Program-made: the position numbers and the translations under genes
The notes under the pieces: generated by a model
Told to the model about the DNA's origin: nothing
The model's database searches: none
The model's input: the letters and a program-made list of their open reading frames with translations, nothing else
NCBI GenBank assembly: GCA_025362255.1
Contig: JANYGY010000276.1
Span: 1 to 17,767 of the forward strand
Source: Planctomycetales bacterium
GTDB taxonomy: Bacteria > Planctomycetota > UBA11346
DNA: 17,767 nucleotides
Direction of reading: 5' to 3'
Shown here: positions 1 to 7,455 of the stretch, in pieces
Layout: each line of letters begins with the position of its first letter
How positions within the stretch are numbered: position 1 is the stretch's first letter

Positions 1-729
1 CACTATGAGCGCGCCTATTCCCAGTTCGCCTGGATCGCCACTCCATTGGTCGTCGGAATGCATTCGACCATCGCCACTCTGTTGGCGGTGAGCATGGTTC
101 CGGGCTGGCACGCGACGATCTTCCCCCCGTACTTCGTGTCGGGCGCCATCTTTGGTGGTTTGGCCATGGCCTTGGTACTGCTCGTGCCGCTGCGTGCCGG
201 TTTCAAACTGCATCGCTACATCACCGATGATCATTTCGACAATCTCGCAAAGATCATGCTCGGGGTCGGTTCGATCGTGCTTTATGTCTATGTGATCGAA
301 TTCTACACTGCCTGGTATTCGCAAAACGAGTATGAGTTTGCCCAGTTTTTCGCCTATCGCCTGACCGGCGCACACATGTGGTCGTATTGGCTGATGATTT
401 TCTGCAATGTCGTCTGCCTCCAATTGTTCTGGTTCAGGTCGCTCCGCCGGAATGCCATCGTCTTGATGTTTGTCGGCCTGATGGTCAACATCGGCATGTG
501 GTTCGAGCGGTTCAACATCATCGTGCTGTCGCTGGAACACGATCATCTGCCGGTGAATTGGAATTATTATGCCTTTTCACCATTCGACTATCTGCTGCTC
601 GCCGGTTCATTCGGATTGTTCTTCATCCAGTTCCTGATGTTCGTCCGGGTTGCCCCGGTGGTCGCCATCGCTGAAGTCAAACAGACCCTGTTGCATCAGA
701 GTCATGCTCGCGAGGCCGCCCATGTCTGA
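1..729 (+). CDS. actC: Alternative complex III subunit ActC, NrfD-like quinol-oxidising membrane subunit (C-terminal part)
   Basis: The reading frame is open from the first base of the window, so this is the last 242 residues of a longer protein whose start lies upstream. The visible part is very hydrophobic, with about six membrane segments. It carries stretches typical of ActC/NrfD (PSRD-type) subunits: VPGWHATIFPPYFVSGAIF near the start, then EFYTAWYSQNEYE, and VNIGMWFERFNIIVLSL followed by a short loop and a last helix. In ACIII, ActC is one of two NrfD-like subunits in the inner membrane and contributes to menaquinol oxidation and possibly proton translocation. It overlaps actD by 8 bases, and actD, actE and actF follow in the canonical order, which makes the call secure. 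A generic NrfD of a polysulfide or nitrite reductase is the alternative, but the neighbours exclude it. Family identity is from recognised motifs; the quinol role is family knowledge. Confidence 0.93.
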   Translation, partial: HYERAYSQFAWIATPLVVGMHSTIATLLAVSMVPGWHATIFPPYFVSGAIFGGLAMALVLLVPLRAGFKLHRYITDDHFDNLAKIMLGVGSIVLYVYVIEFYTAWYSQNEYEFAQFFAYRLTGAHMWSYWLMIFCNVVCLQLFWFRSLRRNAIVLMFVGLMVNIGMWFERFNIIVLSLEHDHLPVNWNYYAFSPFDYLLLAGSFGLFFIQFLMFVRVAPVVAIAEVKQTLLHQSHAREAAHV

Positions 730-1405
730 GCCTTTGCCCCCGTTTCCGAAATCGTTCGCTGAAATAAAAGCCCACACCTTTGATCTCACCGAAGGCATTG
801 ACGCGACCAACCCTGCTGGCGAATCGATGTCGATTGCCGGATTCTTTGCCGATGAGCACTCCACCTTGGCTGCCGCAACGGCGGCGCGCGCGGCGGGCCA
901 CACGGCGATTCAGGTGTGGTCGCCCTATCCCGTTCACGGGATTGACGCCGTTCTCGGGTTGCAGCGCAGCCTGATCGGGCGGCCCGTATTCGCGATCTGC
1001 CTCGTCGGATTTTTGTTCACGTTCTTCGGCATTCATCACCTGATGGTCGAAGACTGGACGGTCATTTATGGCGGCAAACCGTATTCGACCTGGGCATTGT
1101 GGGTGGTCCCAACCCTCGAAGCCGGATTGTTGTTTGGCGCGGTCCTCAATCTGAAGATGGTGCTGTTCACCTGTCGCCTGATCCCTGACCCCTTTGTCCG
1201 GCTGCCTGATCCCCGGGTCACCGACGACCAATTTTGCGTCTCGCTGTCGACCGCGCGGACCCCGGCCTCAGAACTTGAAGCGCTTTTGATCGCGCATGGC
1301 GCGGTCACGACCCGTCAGATTAGCGCTGAAGTGGCCAGTGGTCTGCCAGTGTTTCAACCTCTGGCCGACGACAGCGCCGTGCTCAAGGAGACCGCTCATG
1401 CATAA
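722..1405 (+). CDS. actD: Alternative complex III subunit ActD (DUF3341 family)
   Basis: This 227-residue protein is the membrane-anchored accessory subunit of ACIII; its exact role in the complex is structural as far as is known. The soluble N-terminal part includes the DUF3341 signature WSPYPVHGIDAVLG (about residues 66-79). A two-helix hairpin follows, with membrane segments at about 88-106 and 123-149 separated by a short loop containing YGGKPYSTW. The C-terminal soluble tail starts with PDPFVRLPDPRVTDDQF. I chose the ATG at 722, which overlaps the end of actC by 8 bases. An in-frame ATG at 650 would add 24 residues that belong to the actC coding region and match nothing. An N-terminal stretch of about 40 residues precedes the domain and is longer than in many homologues. 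Expression is probably translationally coupled to actC. Confidence 0.92.
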   Translation: MSEPLPPFPKSFAEIKAHTFDLTEGIDATNPAGESMSIAGFFADEHSTLAAATAARAAGHTAIQVWSPYPVHGIDAVLGLQRSLIGRPVFAICLVGFLFTFFGIHHLMVEDWTVIYGGKPYSTWALWVVPTLEAGLLFGAVLNLKMVLFTCRLIPDPFVRLPDPRVTDDQFCVSLSTARTPASELEALLIAHGAVTTRQISAEVASGLPVFQPLADDSAVLKETAHA

Positions 1406-2222
1406 GTCGTCTTCTATCATCGCGGCTGCTGCCTTGTTCGGCATGCTGGCTGGTTGTTCGGATGAAAAGCCCGAACGCGGCATCGAAGCATTGCCCGACA
1501 TGTATCATAGTCCGGCGTTCGAGGCGCAAACTGCTTTGGTATCTCAAGACGGCAAAGTCCAGTATCCGGCGATGCTGACCCCGCCCGAGGGCACCATTCC
1601 GCGTGGCCTGGTTCCGTATGCAGTTGAACCCAACGATTGGGCAACCGCCAAAAAGCTGAACAATCCCCAAGTCGCTTCCAAGAATGTGCTCAAAGTGGGC
1701 CAAACGTGGTTCAACCACACGTGCGCCACCTGCCACGGCAAAGACGGCAATGCCGTCCATGGCAATGTGGCGAAGCACTTCAGTGGCATTCCATCGATCA
1801 ATGGCACCAACGTGCTCACCATGACCGAAGGCGAGATCTACCACATCATCTCGGTCGGGCGTAATCGGATGGTCAATCTCAGGGCGCAGTTGCCGCCAGC
1901 CGAGCGCTGGGCGGTGGTGAGCTATGTCCGGTTGTTGGCACGCGCGACGATGGCCAAAAATGAGGCGGCCACGGTCATTGGCGACGCCGAAGCCACGAGC
2001 CACGACAAGCCAGAGGATGGCGCTGCTCAAGCAGCGGTTCGCCAGGGTCGCATCCTGCTCAATCAGCGCACCGCGGACTTGGCGGCCATCTTGAAACTCG
2101 GCGACGAGGCCGAAACCGCCGCCGCCGAATTTCAGCCACTGCCAGAACCCGAACCTGACTACGTCAGTCCGTCCTGGGGTCCGCAGCTGGGCGAATCTGC
2201 ATCTGAGGAGAGTCACAAGTGA
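1398..2222 (+). CDS. actE: Alternative complex III subunit ActE, lipoprotein monoheme cytochrome c
   Basis: This 274-residue exported cytochrome c carries electrons from the ACIII core towards the terminal oxidase. The N-terminus is a lipoprotein signal: two charged residues, a hydrophobic run and the lipobox LAGC with the acceptor Cys at residue 20. This supports the ATG at 1398, which has a good ribosome site (AAGGAG at 1385-1390). A heme-binding CATCH motif sits at residues 109-113 and is followed by GKDGNAVHG. Met158 in GRNRMVNLRAQLPPAERW is the probable sixth heme ligand. The last 80 residues are polar, with no second heme motif. The gene overlaps actD by 8 bases and actF by 4. Monoheme content and a lipid anchor are typical of ActE, and the position between actD and actF fixes the identity. 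Confidence 0.93.
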   Translation: MHKSSSIIAAAALFGMLAGCSDEKPERGIEALPDMYHSPAFEAQTALVSQDGKVQYPAMLTPPEGTIPRGLVPYAVEPNDWATAKKLNNPQVASKNVLKVGQTWFNHTCATCHGKDGNAVHGNVAKHFSGIPSINGTNVLTMTEGEIYHIISVGRNRMVNLRAQLPPAERWAVVSYVRLLARATMAKNEAATVIGDAEATSHDKPEDGAAQAAVRQGRILLNQRTADLAAILKLGDEAETAAAEFQPLPEPEPDYVSPSWGPQLGESASEESHK

Positions 2223-3430
2223 GTGCTGAGCCTATGTTGACCCGCTTGCCCGACGTGGTGTCGTCGAGTTTGCCCCGCCTCAAAGGGATAGCCGCGTTCA
2301 TGGTCGTTTTCGGCGTGCTCGGCTTCGTCGCGTTGCTGTTCACCGATGTGAATCGGGCGTGGCATGCGTATTTAATCGGGATGGTGATCCCGATGTTTCT
2401 CAGCATCGCTGCGATTGCATTCCTCGCGGTTCATCGCTTGTGTGGCGCGCGCTGGACCGCGCCGATCAAACGCATTGCCGAGGGCCTGGGCAACGGTCTG
2501 CCCTTGACGTTGATCGCCTTCATCCCCTTTTCCATTATTGGTATGCCATACGTGTACGATTGGGCCTTCGTGGCGTCTTCTGCCCAGCAACATGAACTGA
2601 TGCATAGCATGCAGAAAGCGGCCTGGATGACGCCGTCGCGGGTGACCATCAGCACCGGCATCATTCTCGTGGTCTGGATCTTCATCCGCAGTCGGTTGGT
2701 CAGTTTGTCGCTGGCCGAAGAATCCGGTGCCGACAATCGTCCTAAGCAAGTCACCTGGAGTGTCATCTTCCTCCTGGTGATGGCCTACACGTTCACTCTG
2801 GTGTCGTGGGATCTATTGTTGTCCCTCAATGTCCACGTCGCTTCGGCGATGTGGGGGGTGTACGAATTTGTCGGCGCGATTCAGGCGTTCCTGGCAGTCC
2901 TGGCACTCTGCTTGGTGGGATTCGCCCACGGTTCGCTCAAAGGCGTCATTCGCGCGCATACGCTCAAGGATGTCACCACCTGGCTGCTCGCTTGGTCCTG
3001 CGTGTGGGCCTACATCACGTTTGCCCAGTATTTGATCGTGGCCTTTGCCAATATGGATGAGGAAACCCAGTTCTATGTGATGCGTTTGCAACATGGATAC
3101 CAGTATTCGACCTTAATCGAAGTTTTCTTACGGTTGCCGATTCCCTTCTTCTTATTGTTAAGTCAGCACGGGCGCACTCGCTCGGTCACCGTCATCATCG
3201 CCAGCTCGGCCGTGGTGCTTGGTGCTTTGCTGCAGGTCATGTGGCAAGTCGTGCCGGCGCTCTTTCCGAATAGATTGCCCGCGTACGGGCCTCTGCCCGA
3301 AATGCTGGTCGCGGGTGGGTTCATCGGTGGTTATCTGCTGCTGGCTCGTTTCTTCTGGCAACGGCACGGCTTGTTGGCCCGCGGTGATCGAGATCTGCTG
3401 CCTGCGATCAATGCCGAACACTTACACTGA
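2219..3430 (+). CDS. actF: Alternative complex III subunit ActF, second NrfD-like membrane subunit
   Basis: This 403-residue polytopic membrane protein has about ten predicted helices. ActF is structurally related to ActC but usually lacks a full quinol site; it forms part of the ACIII membrane core. Recognisable stretches are the SWDLLLSLNVHVASAMWGVYE region in the middle and WSCVWAYITFAQYLIVAFAN, followed by a polar loop with YVMRLQHGYQYSTLIEVFLR and a final pair of helices ending in a short basic and acidic tail. The start is a GTG at 2219 that overlaps the actE stop by four bases (GTGA) and has GAGGAG at 2205-2210 as ribosome site. An in-frame ATG at 2234 is a weaker alternative. It is the last gene of the ACIII set and is separated from the following cytochrome gene by only 17 bases. 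Confidence 0.92.
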   Translation: MSAEPMLTRLPDVVSSSLPRLKGIAAFMVVFGVLGFVALLFTDVNRAWHAYLIGMVIPMFLSIAAIAFLAVHRLCGARWTAPIKRIAEGLGNGLPLTLIAFIPFSIIGMPYVYDWAFVASSAQQHELMHSMQKAAWMTPSRVTISTGIILVVWIFIRSRLVSLSLAEESGADNRPKQVTWSVIFLLVMAYTFTLVSWDLLLSLNVHVASAMWGVYEFVGAIQAFLAVLALCLVGFAHGSLKGVIRAHTLKDVTTWLLAWSCVWAYITFAQYLIVAFANMDEETQFYVMRLQHGYQYSTLIEVFLRLPIPFFLLLSQHGRTRSVTVIIASSAVVLGALLQVMWQVVPALFPNRLPAYGPLPEMLVAGGFIGGYLLLARFFWQRHGLLARGDRDLLPAINAEHLH

Positions 3431-3447
3431 GTTTCACGGAAACCACG

Positions 3448-4407
3448 ATGTCATCCTCTGACGATCATCAGCACGCTCCGGGCAGCAGCGAGCCGCGGGA
3501 GCTGAGCAATCCAGTCCTGTGGACGGTGGGTTTGCTTGTCAGCCTCGTCGGTTTGGCGTGGATCTTTTTCCACTTCAAACAGGTCGGCCGTGAACACGCA
3601 GCCGGCGAGCCGGTGTGGACTCTGCCAGCCCAAGCGAGCGCAGGCCCTGACCATGCGGCGCTGATCGCTGATCGCTCAGCCGCGGTGCTCGATCGTGGTG
3701 AAGTGCTGTACGGTAAGAATTGCGCGTCATGTCATGGCGCTCAAGGCGATAGTAATCCCTCCAATATCAATCCGCTGCCACGCAACTTCCACGTGGACGC
3801 TTTCAAGAATCCATTGGGCGCCGGACCGTACGGTTTCTGGTCGGTGCTGACCAATGGCTATGGCGCAGCCATGCCAGCATTCCGCAATCTGTCAGCTGAT
3901 GAACGTTATGCGGTGGTCCATTTCGTGTCTGAGACCTGGATGAAGCCAACCAACAAATCGTATCTCGCCAATGACGATGCCAAGATCTCTGCTCAAATTC
4001 CCGCTCCGGGCGCGGGTGGAGCAAACAGTGAAGCTGCCATTGATCCCCGGGCGATCGTGCCGCCGGAGACCACGTATCAGCTAATGGCCGCGGTGTCACG
4101 TCGCGCCACCGCCGAGCGGGAACCCCTGGCCCGTTGGATGGCCGATGCCGGTACCGATGTCGGGCCCGAGTTGGCCCCAGCCTTTGCCGAATTACGCAGA
4201 ATGTTTCCTTATCAGGTAGGGCGGATGGAGCGGCTCTATGCTGCTTCCAAGGCCCAGGACAAGGCGGCGTTCGTCAATTGCCTCGTTGCTGAGGATGGAT
4301 CCGGCAGCGCAGATAAATACTTCAGCCTGATGCCTGAGAGCACGCTGACAAAACTGTACGCACGCCTCGCCGAGACGGCAACCCGGACCCCGAGTACTCC
4401 ACGATGA
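3448..4407 (+). CDS. Membrane-anchored monoheme cytochrome c between ACIII and oxidase genes
   Basis: This 319-residue protein has an uncleaved N-terminal membrane anchor (about residues 21-42) and a periplasmic cytochrome c domain with heme motif CASCH at 92-96. Met142 in GYGAAMPAFRNLSADERYAVV is the likely axial ligand. The last 170 or so residues have no heme motif and form a mostly alpha-helical extension I do not recognise. It lies directly between the last ACIII gene and coxB and overlaps coxB by four bases (ATGA). This suggests it shuttles electrons from ActE to the CuA centre of CoxB, or is a fixed subunit of an ACIII-oxidase supercomplex. A strong ribosome site is not visible before the ATG at 3448. 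The cytochrome class is seen directly; the electron-bridge role is inferred from position. It could also be annotated as an extra ACIII cytochrome subunit. Confidence 0.88.
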   Translation: MSSSDDHQHAPGSSEPRELSNPVLWTVGLLVSLVGLAWIFFHFKQVGREHAAGEPVWTLPAQASAGPDHAALIADRSAAVLDRGEVLYGKNCASCHGAQGDSNPSNINPLPRNFHVDAFKNPLGAGPYGFWSVLTNGYGAAMPAFRNLSADERYAVVHFVSETWMKPTNKSYLANDDAKISAQIPAPGAGGANSEAAIDPRAIVPPETTYQLMAAVSRRATAEREPLARWMADAGTDVGPELAPAFAELRRMFPYQVGRMERLYAASKAQDKAAFVNCLVAEDGSGSADKYFSLMPESTLTKLYARLAETATRTPSTPR

Positions 4408-5573
4408 CCCGCTTATTCGTCTTCATCTGGTTCATGGCCCTGATCAGTGTGTTCACGCTGTCGGGAGCAACGTCGCTGGTCGCTGCCGAAGACGTGATCG
4501 CGCCATCACCAGAGGTCATGGCATCCGTACGTGTCACGTCGAAGCCGCCCGCATCAGTCGGTGACACCGTCGATGACCTGGTGGCGGTCTTCAATCCTGA
4601 TCTGTTCGCGTTGGACGCAGACCACAAACCGGTGACTCCGATCACCAACATGTTCAGCCAACCTGCGAGTGACATCGCGCGTGAAGTTGCCGACAACACG
4701 TGGCTTAATTTCCTGATCTTTCTGCCCTTCCTGGTTCTTCCCGAAGTGCTTCTGCTGTACGTGATTTGGAAATTCAAAGCGCGTAACGATGGCCGCAAAT
4801 CGGCGACCTTCATGGGCAATCATACCCTCGAGATCATCTGGACCGCGATTCCCTGTTTGGCTCTGGTGGTAGTCAGCGTGCCCGTGTGGCATGTGCTGTG
4901 GAAGATGGAATTGCCCCCCGCCAACCAGAAAGACGCGATGAGCATCGAAGTCCGCGGAAAGTCATTCGCCTGGGATTACAAGTATCAAGACCATCAGATC
5001 TCGATCGGCCAAGATGTCATGGGGGTTCAAGAACCCTTAGTGCTCCAAAAGGGCAAAACCACGATTCTAAATATCACCTCCAACGATGTGAATCATGCGT
5101 GGTGGGTTCCTGCGTTCGGCGTCAAAAAGGACGCGATCATCGGACGATATACCTACACGTGGTTTACCCCAGACACCGAAGGCCTATTTAAAGGCCAATG
5201 TGCCGAGTTGTGTGGCCAGGGCCACGGCGTGATGATCATTTCCTCGGTGGTGGTCAATGCCGAACGCTTCGCCCGATACCTCGCGATGCAGCGCCAGCGC
5301 AATGATACCTTGAAGATCTGGAACCAGCTTGCGCCCACCATTATGACTCTGGACCAGGTCGCACTCGACCAGGCGGTTGTGGCGTACTTGGCAAAGAGCC
5401 GCACCAACGATCGGCAATTGGCCCTCCGCTATTGGATCGCCAGCAACTATGCGAGTTGCATAAGGCGCCGGCAAGTCGGCCTGACCCCAGCCGAAGTCGC
5501 CCAGCGCAGTGTTGAACGTCGCCATCTTCTTGATCAAGCCATCGATCGCGCTCTCGCGGTCGCCAGTAAGTAA
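4404..5573 (+). CDS. coxB: Cytochrome c oxidase subunit II (CuA subunit) with C-terminal extension
   Basis: This 389-residue protein accepts electrons from cytochrome c through the binuclear CuA centre and passes them to heme a in CoxA. It has a signal-like hydrophobic N-terminus (about 1-28), a 70-residue periplasmic linker, and two transmembrane helices (about 101-123 and 143-165). The cupredoxin domain then carries the aromatic patch GKSFAWDYKYQD. All CuA ligands are present: His231, Cys266, Glu268, Cys270, His274 and Met277 in CAELCGQGHGVM. From about residue 292 there are nearly 100 extra residues, helical and basic, with no CXXCH motif. That is where caa3-type enzymes carry a fused cytochrome c domain. 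The ATG at 4404 overlaps the stop of the preceding cytochrome c gene, indicating coupled synthesis. Confidence 0.95.
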   Translation: MTRLFVFIWFMALISVFTLSGATSLVAAEDVIAPSPEVMASVRVTSKPPASVGDTVDDLVAVFNPDLFALDADHKPVTPITNMFSQPASDIAREVADNTWLNFLIFLPFLVLPEVLLLYVIWKFKARNDGRKSATFMGNHTLEIIWTAIPCLALVVVSVPVWHVLWKMELPPANQKDAMSIEVRGKSFAWDYKYQDHQISIGQDVMGVQEPLVLQKGKTTILNITSNDVNHAWWVPAFGVKKDAIIGRYTYTWFTPDTEGLFKGQCAELCGQGHGVMIISSVVVNAERFARYLAMQRQRNDTLKIWNQLAPTIMTLDQVALDQAVVAYLAKSRTNDRQLALRYWIASNYASCIRRRQVGLTPAEVAQRSVERRHLLDQAIDRALAVASK

Positions 5574-5588
5574 CCTCAGGGTGCCTAC

Positions 5589-7265
5589 ATGAACGCCCCC
5601 GCTGCTCTTCCGATGCCTGAGCTCAAACGCTATACCGGCGTCATGGACTGGCTGACCACCGTCGATCATAAGAAGATCGGCTTGATGTATTTCTGGTTCG
5701 TGGTGATCATGGGTTTGATCGGTGGCGCTTTCGCCGGCCTCATCCGCATCCAGCTGGCGACTCCAGGGGCGGTGCTCGAAGCACTGAATGCCGCGCAAAT
5801 CGAAGGCAGCGCGGCGCCCTTCAGTCTCTTCAGTGAAAACCGCCACCTCTACAATCAGATCGTCACGATGCATGCATCGGTGATGATCTTCTTCACCATC
5901 ATTCCCGGCTTCATCGCTTTTTCGAATTATGTCGTGCCCTTGATGATCGGGGCTAGGGACATGGCTTTTCCGAAGATGAATGCGTTCGGTTTCTGGCTGC
6001 TGATTCCCTCGGCAATCCTGATGATGACCAGTTTCTTCGTCAAAGGTGGTGCGGCCGCTTCGGGATGGACCGCTTATCCACCATTGTCACTGGTCGGTCA
6101 TGGTACCGATCCAGGTCAGGACATGTGGGTCATGGGCGTGCATCTCGCTGGAGTCAGCTCGATTCTCGCGGCGATCAATTTCATCGTCACCATCACCAAT
6201 ATGCGTGCCCCCGGGATGACCTGGAAAAAGTTGCCGCTGTTCGCCTGGGCGACGTTCTTCACCTCGATCATCCAATTGCTGGCGACTCCAGTGCTCGCCG
6301 CCGCGGTGACCATGGTCTTGATGGATCGCAACTTTGGCACCACCTTCACCATTGCAGCGCAAGGCGGCGATCCGGTTCTGTATCAGCACATCTTCTGGGT
6401 CTATTCGCATCCGGCCGTGTATATTATGATCCTGCCAGGATTCGGCGCGATCAGCCACATCTTTGCCGCCTTCAGCGGAAAGAAGGTGTTCGGCTATCTC
6501 GGCATGGTGATCGCCCTGGGGATGATCACGGTCGTCGGATTCATGGTATGGGCCCATCATATGTTCACCGTCGGTATGCCGACCATCCTCCAGGCATACT
6601 TCATGTATGCCTCCCTGGTCATCGGTGTACCCACTGGCATCAAGGTGTTCTCGTGGTTGGCGACCATGTGGGGGGGTAATCTGCGCTTCACCACGCCGAT
6701 GAAGTTCGCCTGTGGTTTCATCTCGACCTTCACCATCGGCGGTTTTGGCGGACTGATCCTGGCGATGGTGCCCACCGACATCACCTTTCAGGACTCGTAT
6801 TTTGTCGTCGGCCACTTCCACATGGTCCTGGTTGGCGGTTCAACCATGTTGCTCTTCGCGATGGCTTATTATTGGTGGCCCAAGATGACCGGCCGGGTGC
6901 TCAATGAGAAAGTCGGATCTTTTGTCTTCTGGACCATGTTGGCGGGGGTATTCATCTGCTTCATGTCCATGCATCTGGTTGGTTATAATGGCATGGCTCG
7001 GCGGGTGCCGGTCTATTACGCTGACTTCCAATTCCTTAACTTGCTCACGACCTTTGGCTATGCGCTGACCTTCATTTCCGCGCTGACATTCTTCTTTCAA
7101 TTGATCTTCAGCTACTTTCAGGCGCCGACTGCGGGCAACGATCCGTGGCAGATCAATGATGTGCAGGAGAGCTTCGAGTGGGCGACCAGCAGCCCTCCGC
7201 CGGTCTACAACTTTGAAGTCGTACCTCCTATCCCGGTGGCCGATCAGATCGGCAAACAACATTGA
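5589..7265 (+). CDS. coxA: Cytochrome c oxidase subunit I, A2-type heme-copper oxidase
   Basis: This 558-residue catalytic subunit reduces oxygen to water and pumps protons. All cofactor ligands are visible: His95 and His411 for the low-spin heme, His409 for heme a3, and His274, His323 and His324 for CuB. Tyr278 is the probable cross-linked tyrosine and Lys352 (GIKVFSW) the K-channel lysine. The CuB region reads VYSHPAVY instead of GHPEVY. The D-channel glutamate of A1 enzymes is absent, and Tyr272-Ser273 take its place, the hallmark of A2-type oxidases such as the Rhodothermus caa3 enzyme. About twelve helices are predicted, with a 35-residue soluble C-terminus. It starts 15 bases after coxB. 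Family assignment is certain; the A2 subtype rests on the YSHP motif. Confidence 0.97.
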   Translation: MNAPAALPMPELKRYTGVMDWLTTVDHKKIGLMYFWFVVIMGLIGGAFAGLIRIQLATPGAVLEALNAAQIEGSAAPFSLFSENRHLYNQIVTMHASVMIFFTIIPGFIAFSNYVVPLMIGARDMAFPKMNAFGFWLLIPSAILMMTSFFVKGGAAASGWTAYPPLSLVGHGTDPGQDMWVMGVHLAGVSSILAAINFIVTITNMRAPGMTWKKLPLFAWATFFTSIIQLLATPVLAAAVTMVLMDRNFGTTFTIAAQGGDPVLYQHIFWVYSHPAVYIMILPGFGAISHIFAAFSGKKVFGYLGMVIALGMITVVGFMVWAHHMFTVGMPTILQAYFMYASLVIGVPTGIKVFSWLATMWGGNLRFTTPMKFACGFISTFTIGGFGGLILAMVPTDITFQDSYFVVGHFHMVLVGGSTMLLFAMAYYWWPKMTGRVLNEKVGSFVFWTMLAGVFICFMSMHLVGYNGMARRVPVYYADFQFLNLLTTFGYALTFISALTFFFQLIFSYFQAPTAGNDPWQINDVQESFEWATSSPPPVYNFEVVPPIPVADQIGKQH

Positions 7266-7271
7266 TCGGCA

Positions 7272-7406
7272 CTACTCCTCAGGGGGGTGCGTGGATGAAG
7301 CGGGATACCGGCACTGACCAGTCGATTCATCGGGTCTCACGTCGATGATGATTCCGTACCCGATGATGTGATCTTGACGGGTGGTCAGCAGGATAGGGAT
7401 TTTCAT
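7272..7406 (-). CDS. Possible small antisense-oriented protein, 44 residues (tentative)
   Basis: In the only sizeable gap of the oxidase operon, the minus strand holds a 44-codon frame that begins MKIPILLTTRQDHIIGYG and ends at a TAG at 7274-7272. It is preceded by AAGGA about three or four bases before the ATG. Third codon positions are about two-thirds G or C, similar to real genes here. The frame remains open upstream and could begin at 7475 (67 residues), where it would overlap the start of ctaA. I recognise no family. The gene would sit inside a + strand operon and face the wrong way, so chance is a serious alternative, as is an unrecognised regulatory leader whose repeats keep the frame open. 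Confidence 0.25.
   Translation of the reverse strand: MKIPILLTTRQDHIIGYGIIIDVRPDESTGQCRYPASSTHPPEE
7327..7366. repeat. Inverted repeat in the coxA-ctaA gap
   Basis: The arms TCATCGGGT (7327-7335) and ACCCGATGA (7358-7366) are perfect 9-base inverted repeats around a 22-base spacer. The motif CGATGATG also occurs twice in the same direction (in the spacer and in the right arm). The repeat lies 90 bases before the ctaA start. It is not followed by a T-run, so it does not look like an intrinsic terminator. It could be an operator or a leader stem-loop separating the structural oxidase genes from the heme A biosynthesis genes. The rest of the 190-base gap (7266-7455) shows no convincing promoter boxes. 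Confidence 0.4.
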
Positions 7407-7455
7407 TTTTCCTTCGGCGCATTCCCCAACCCACCCCGGAAGTTTGATCTTAACG

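Noticed and set aside
650..721. Longer ActD start at ATG 650
   Set aside because: The added 24 residues overlap conserved-length actC sequence in another frame and match nothing in the DUF3341 family; ATG 722 gives the expected N-terminus.
1383..2216. 277-codon open frame on the minus strand opposite actE
   Set aside because: It is a shadow of the actE coding frame: GC-rich codons in one strand leave the complementary frame open. The protein is Arg/His-rich with no domain, and actE is certain.
5184..5873. 229-codon minus-strand frame across the coxB-coxA junction
   Set aside because: It crosses two well-supported genes antisense, has no ribosome site that I could see, and its composition is that of a shadow frame.
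6087..6821. 244-codon minus-strand frame opposite coxA
   Set aside because: The translation is dominated by His, Asp, Gly and Arg, the usual composition of an antisense shadow of a membrane protein gene. CoxA motifs on the other strand are unambiguous.
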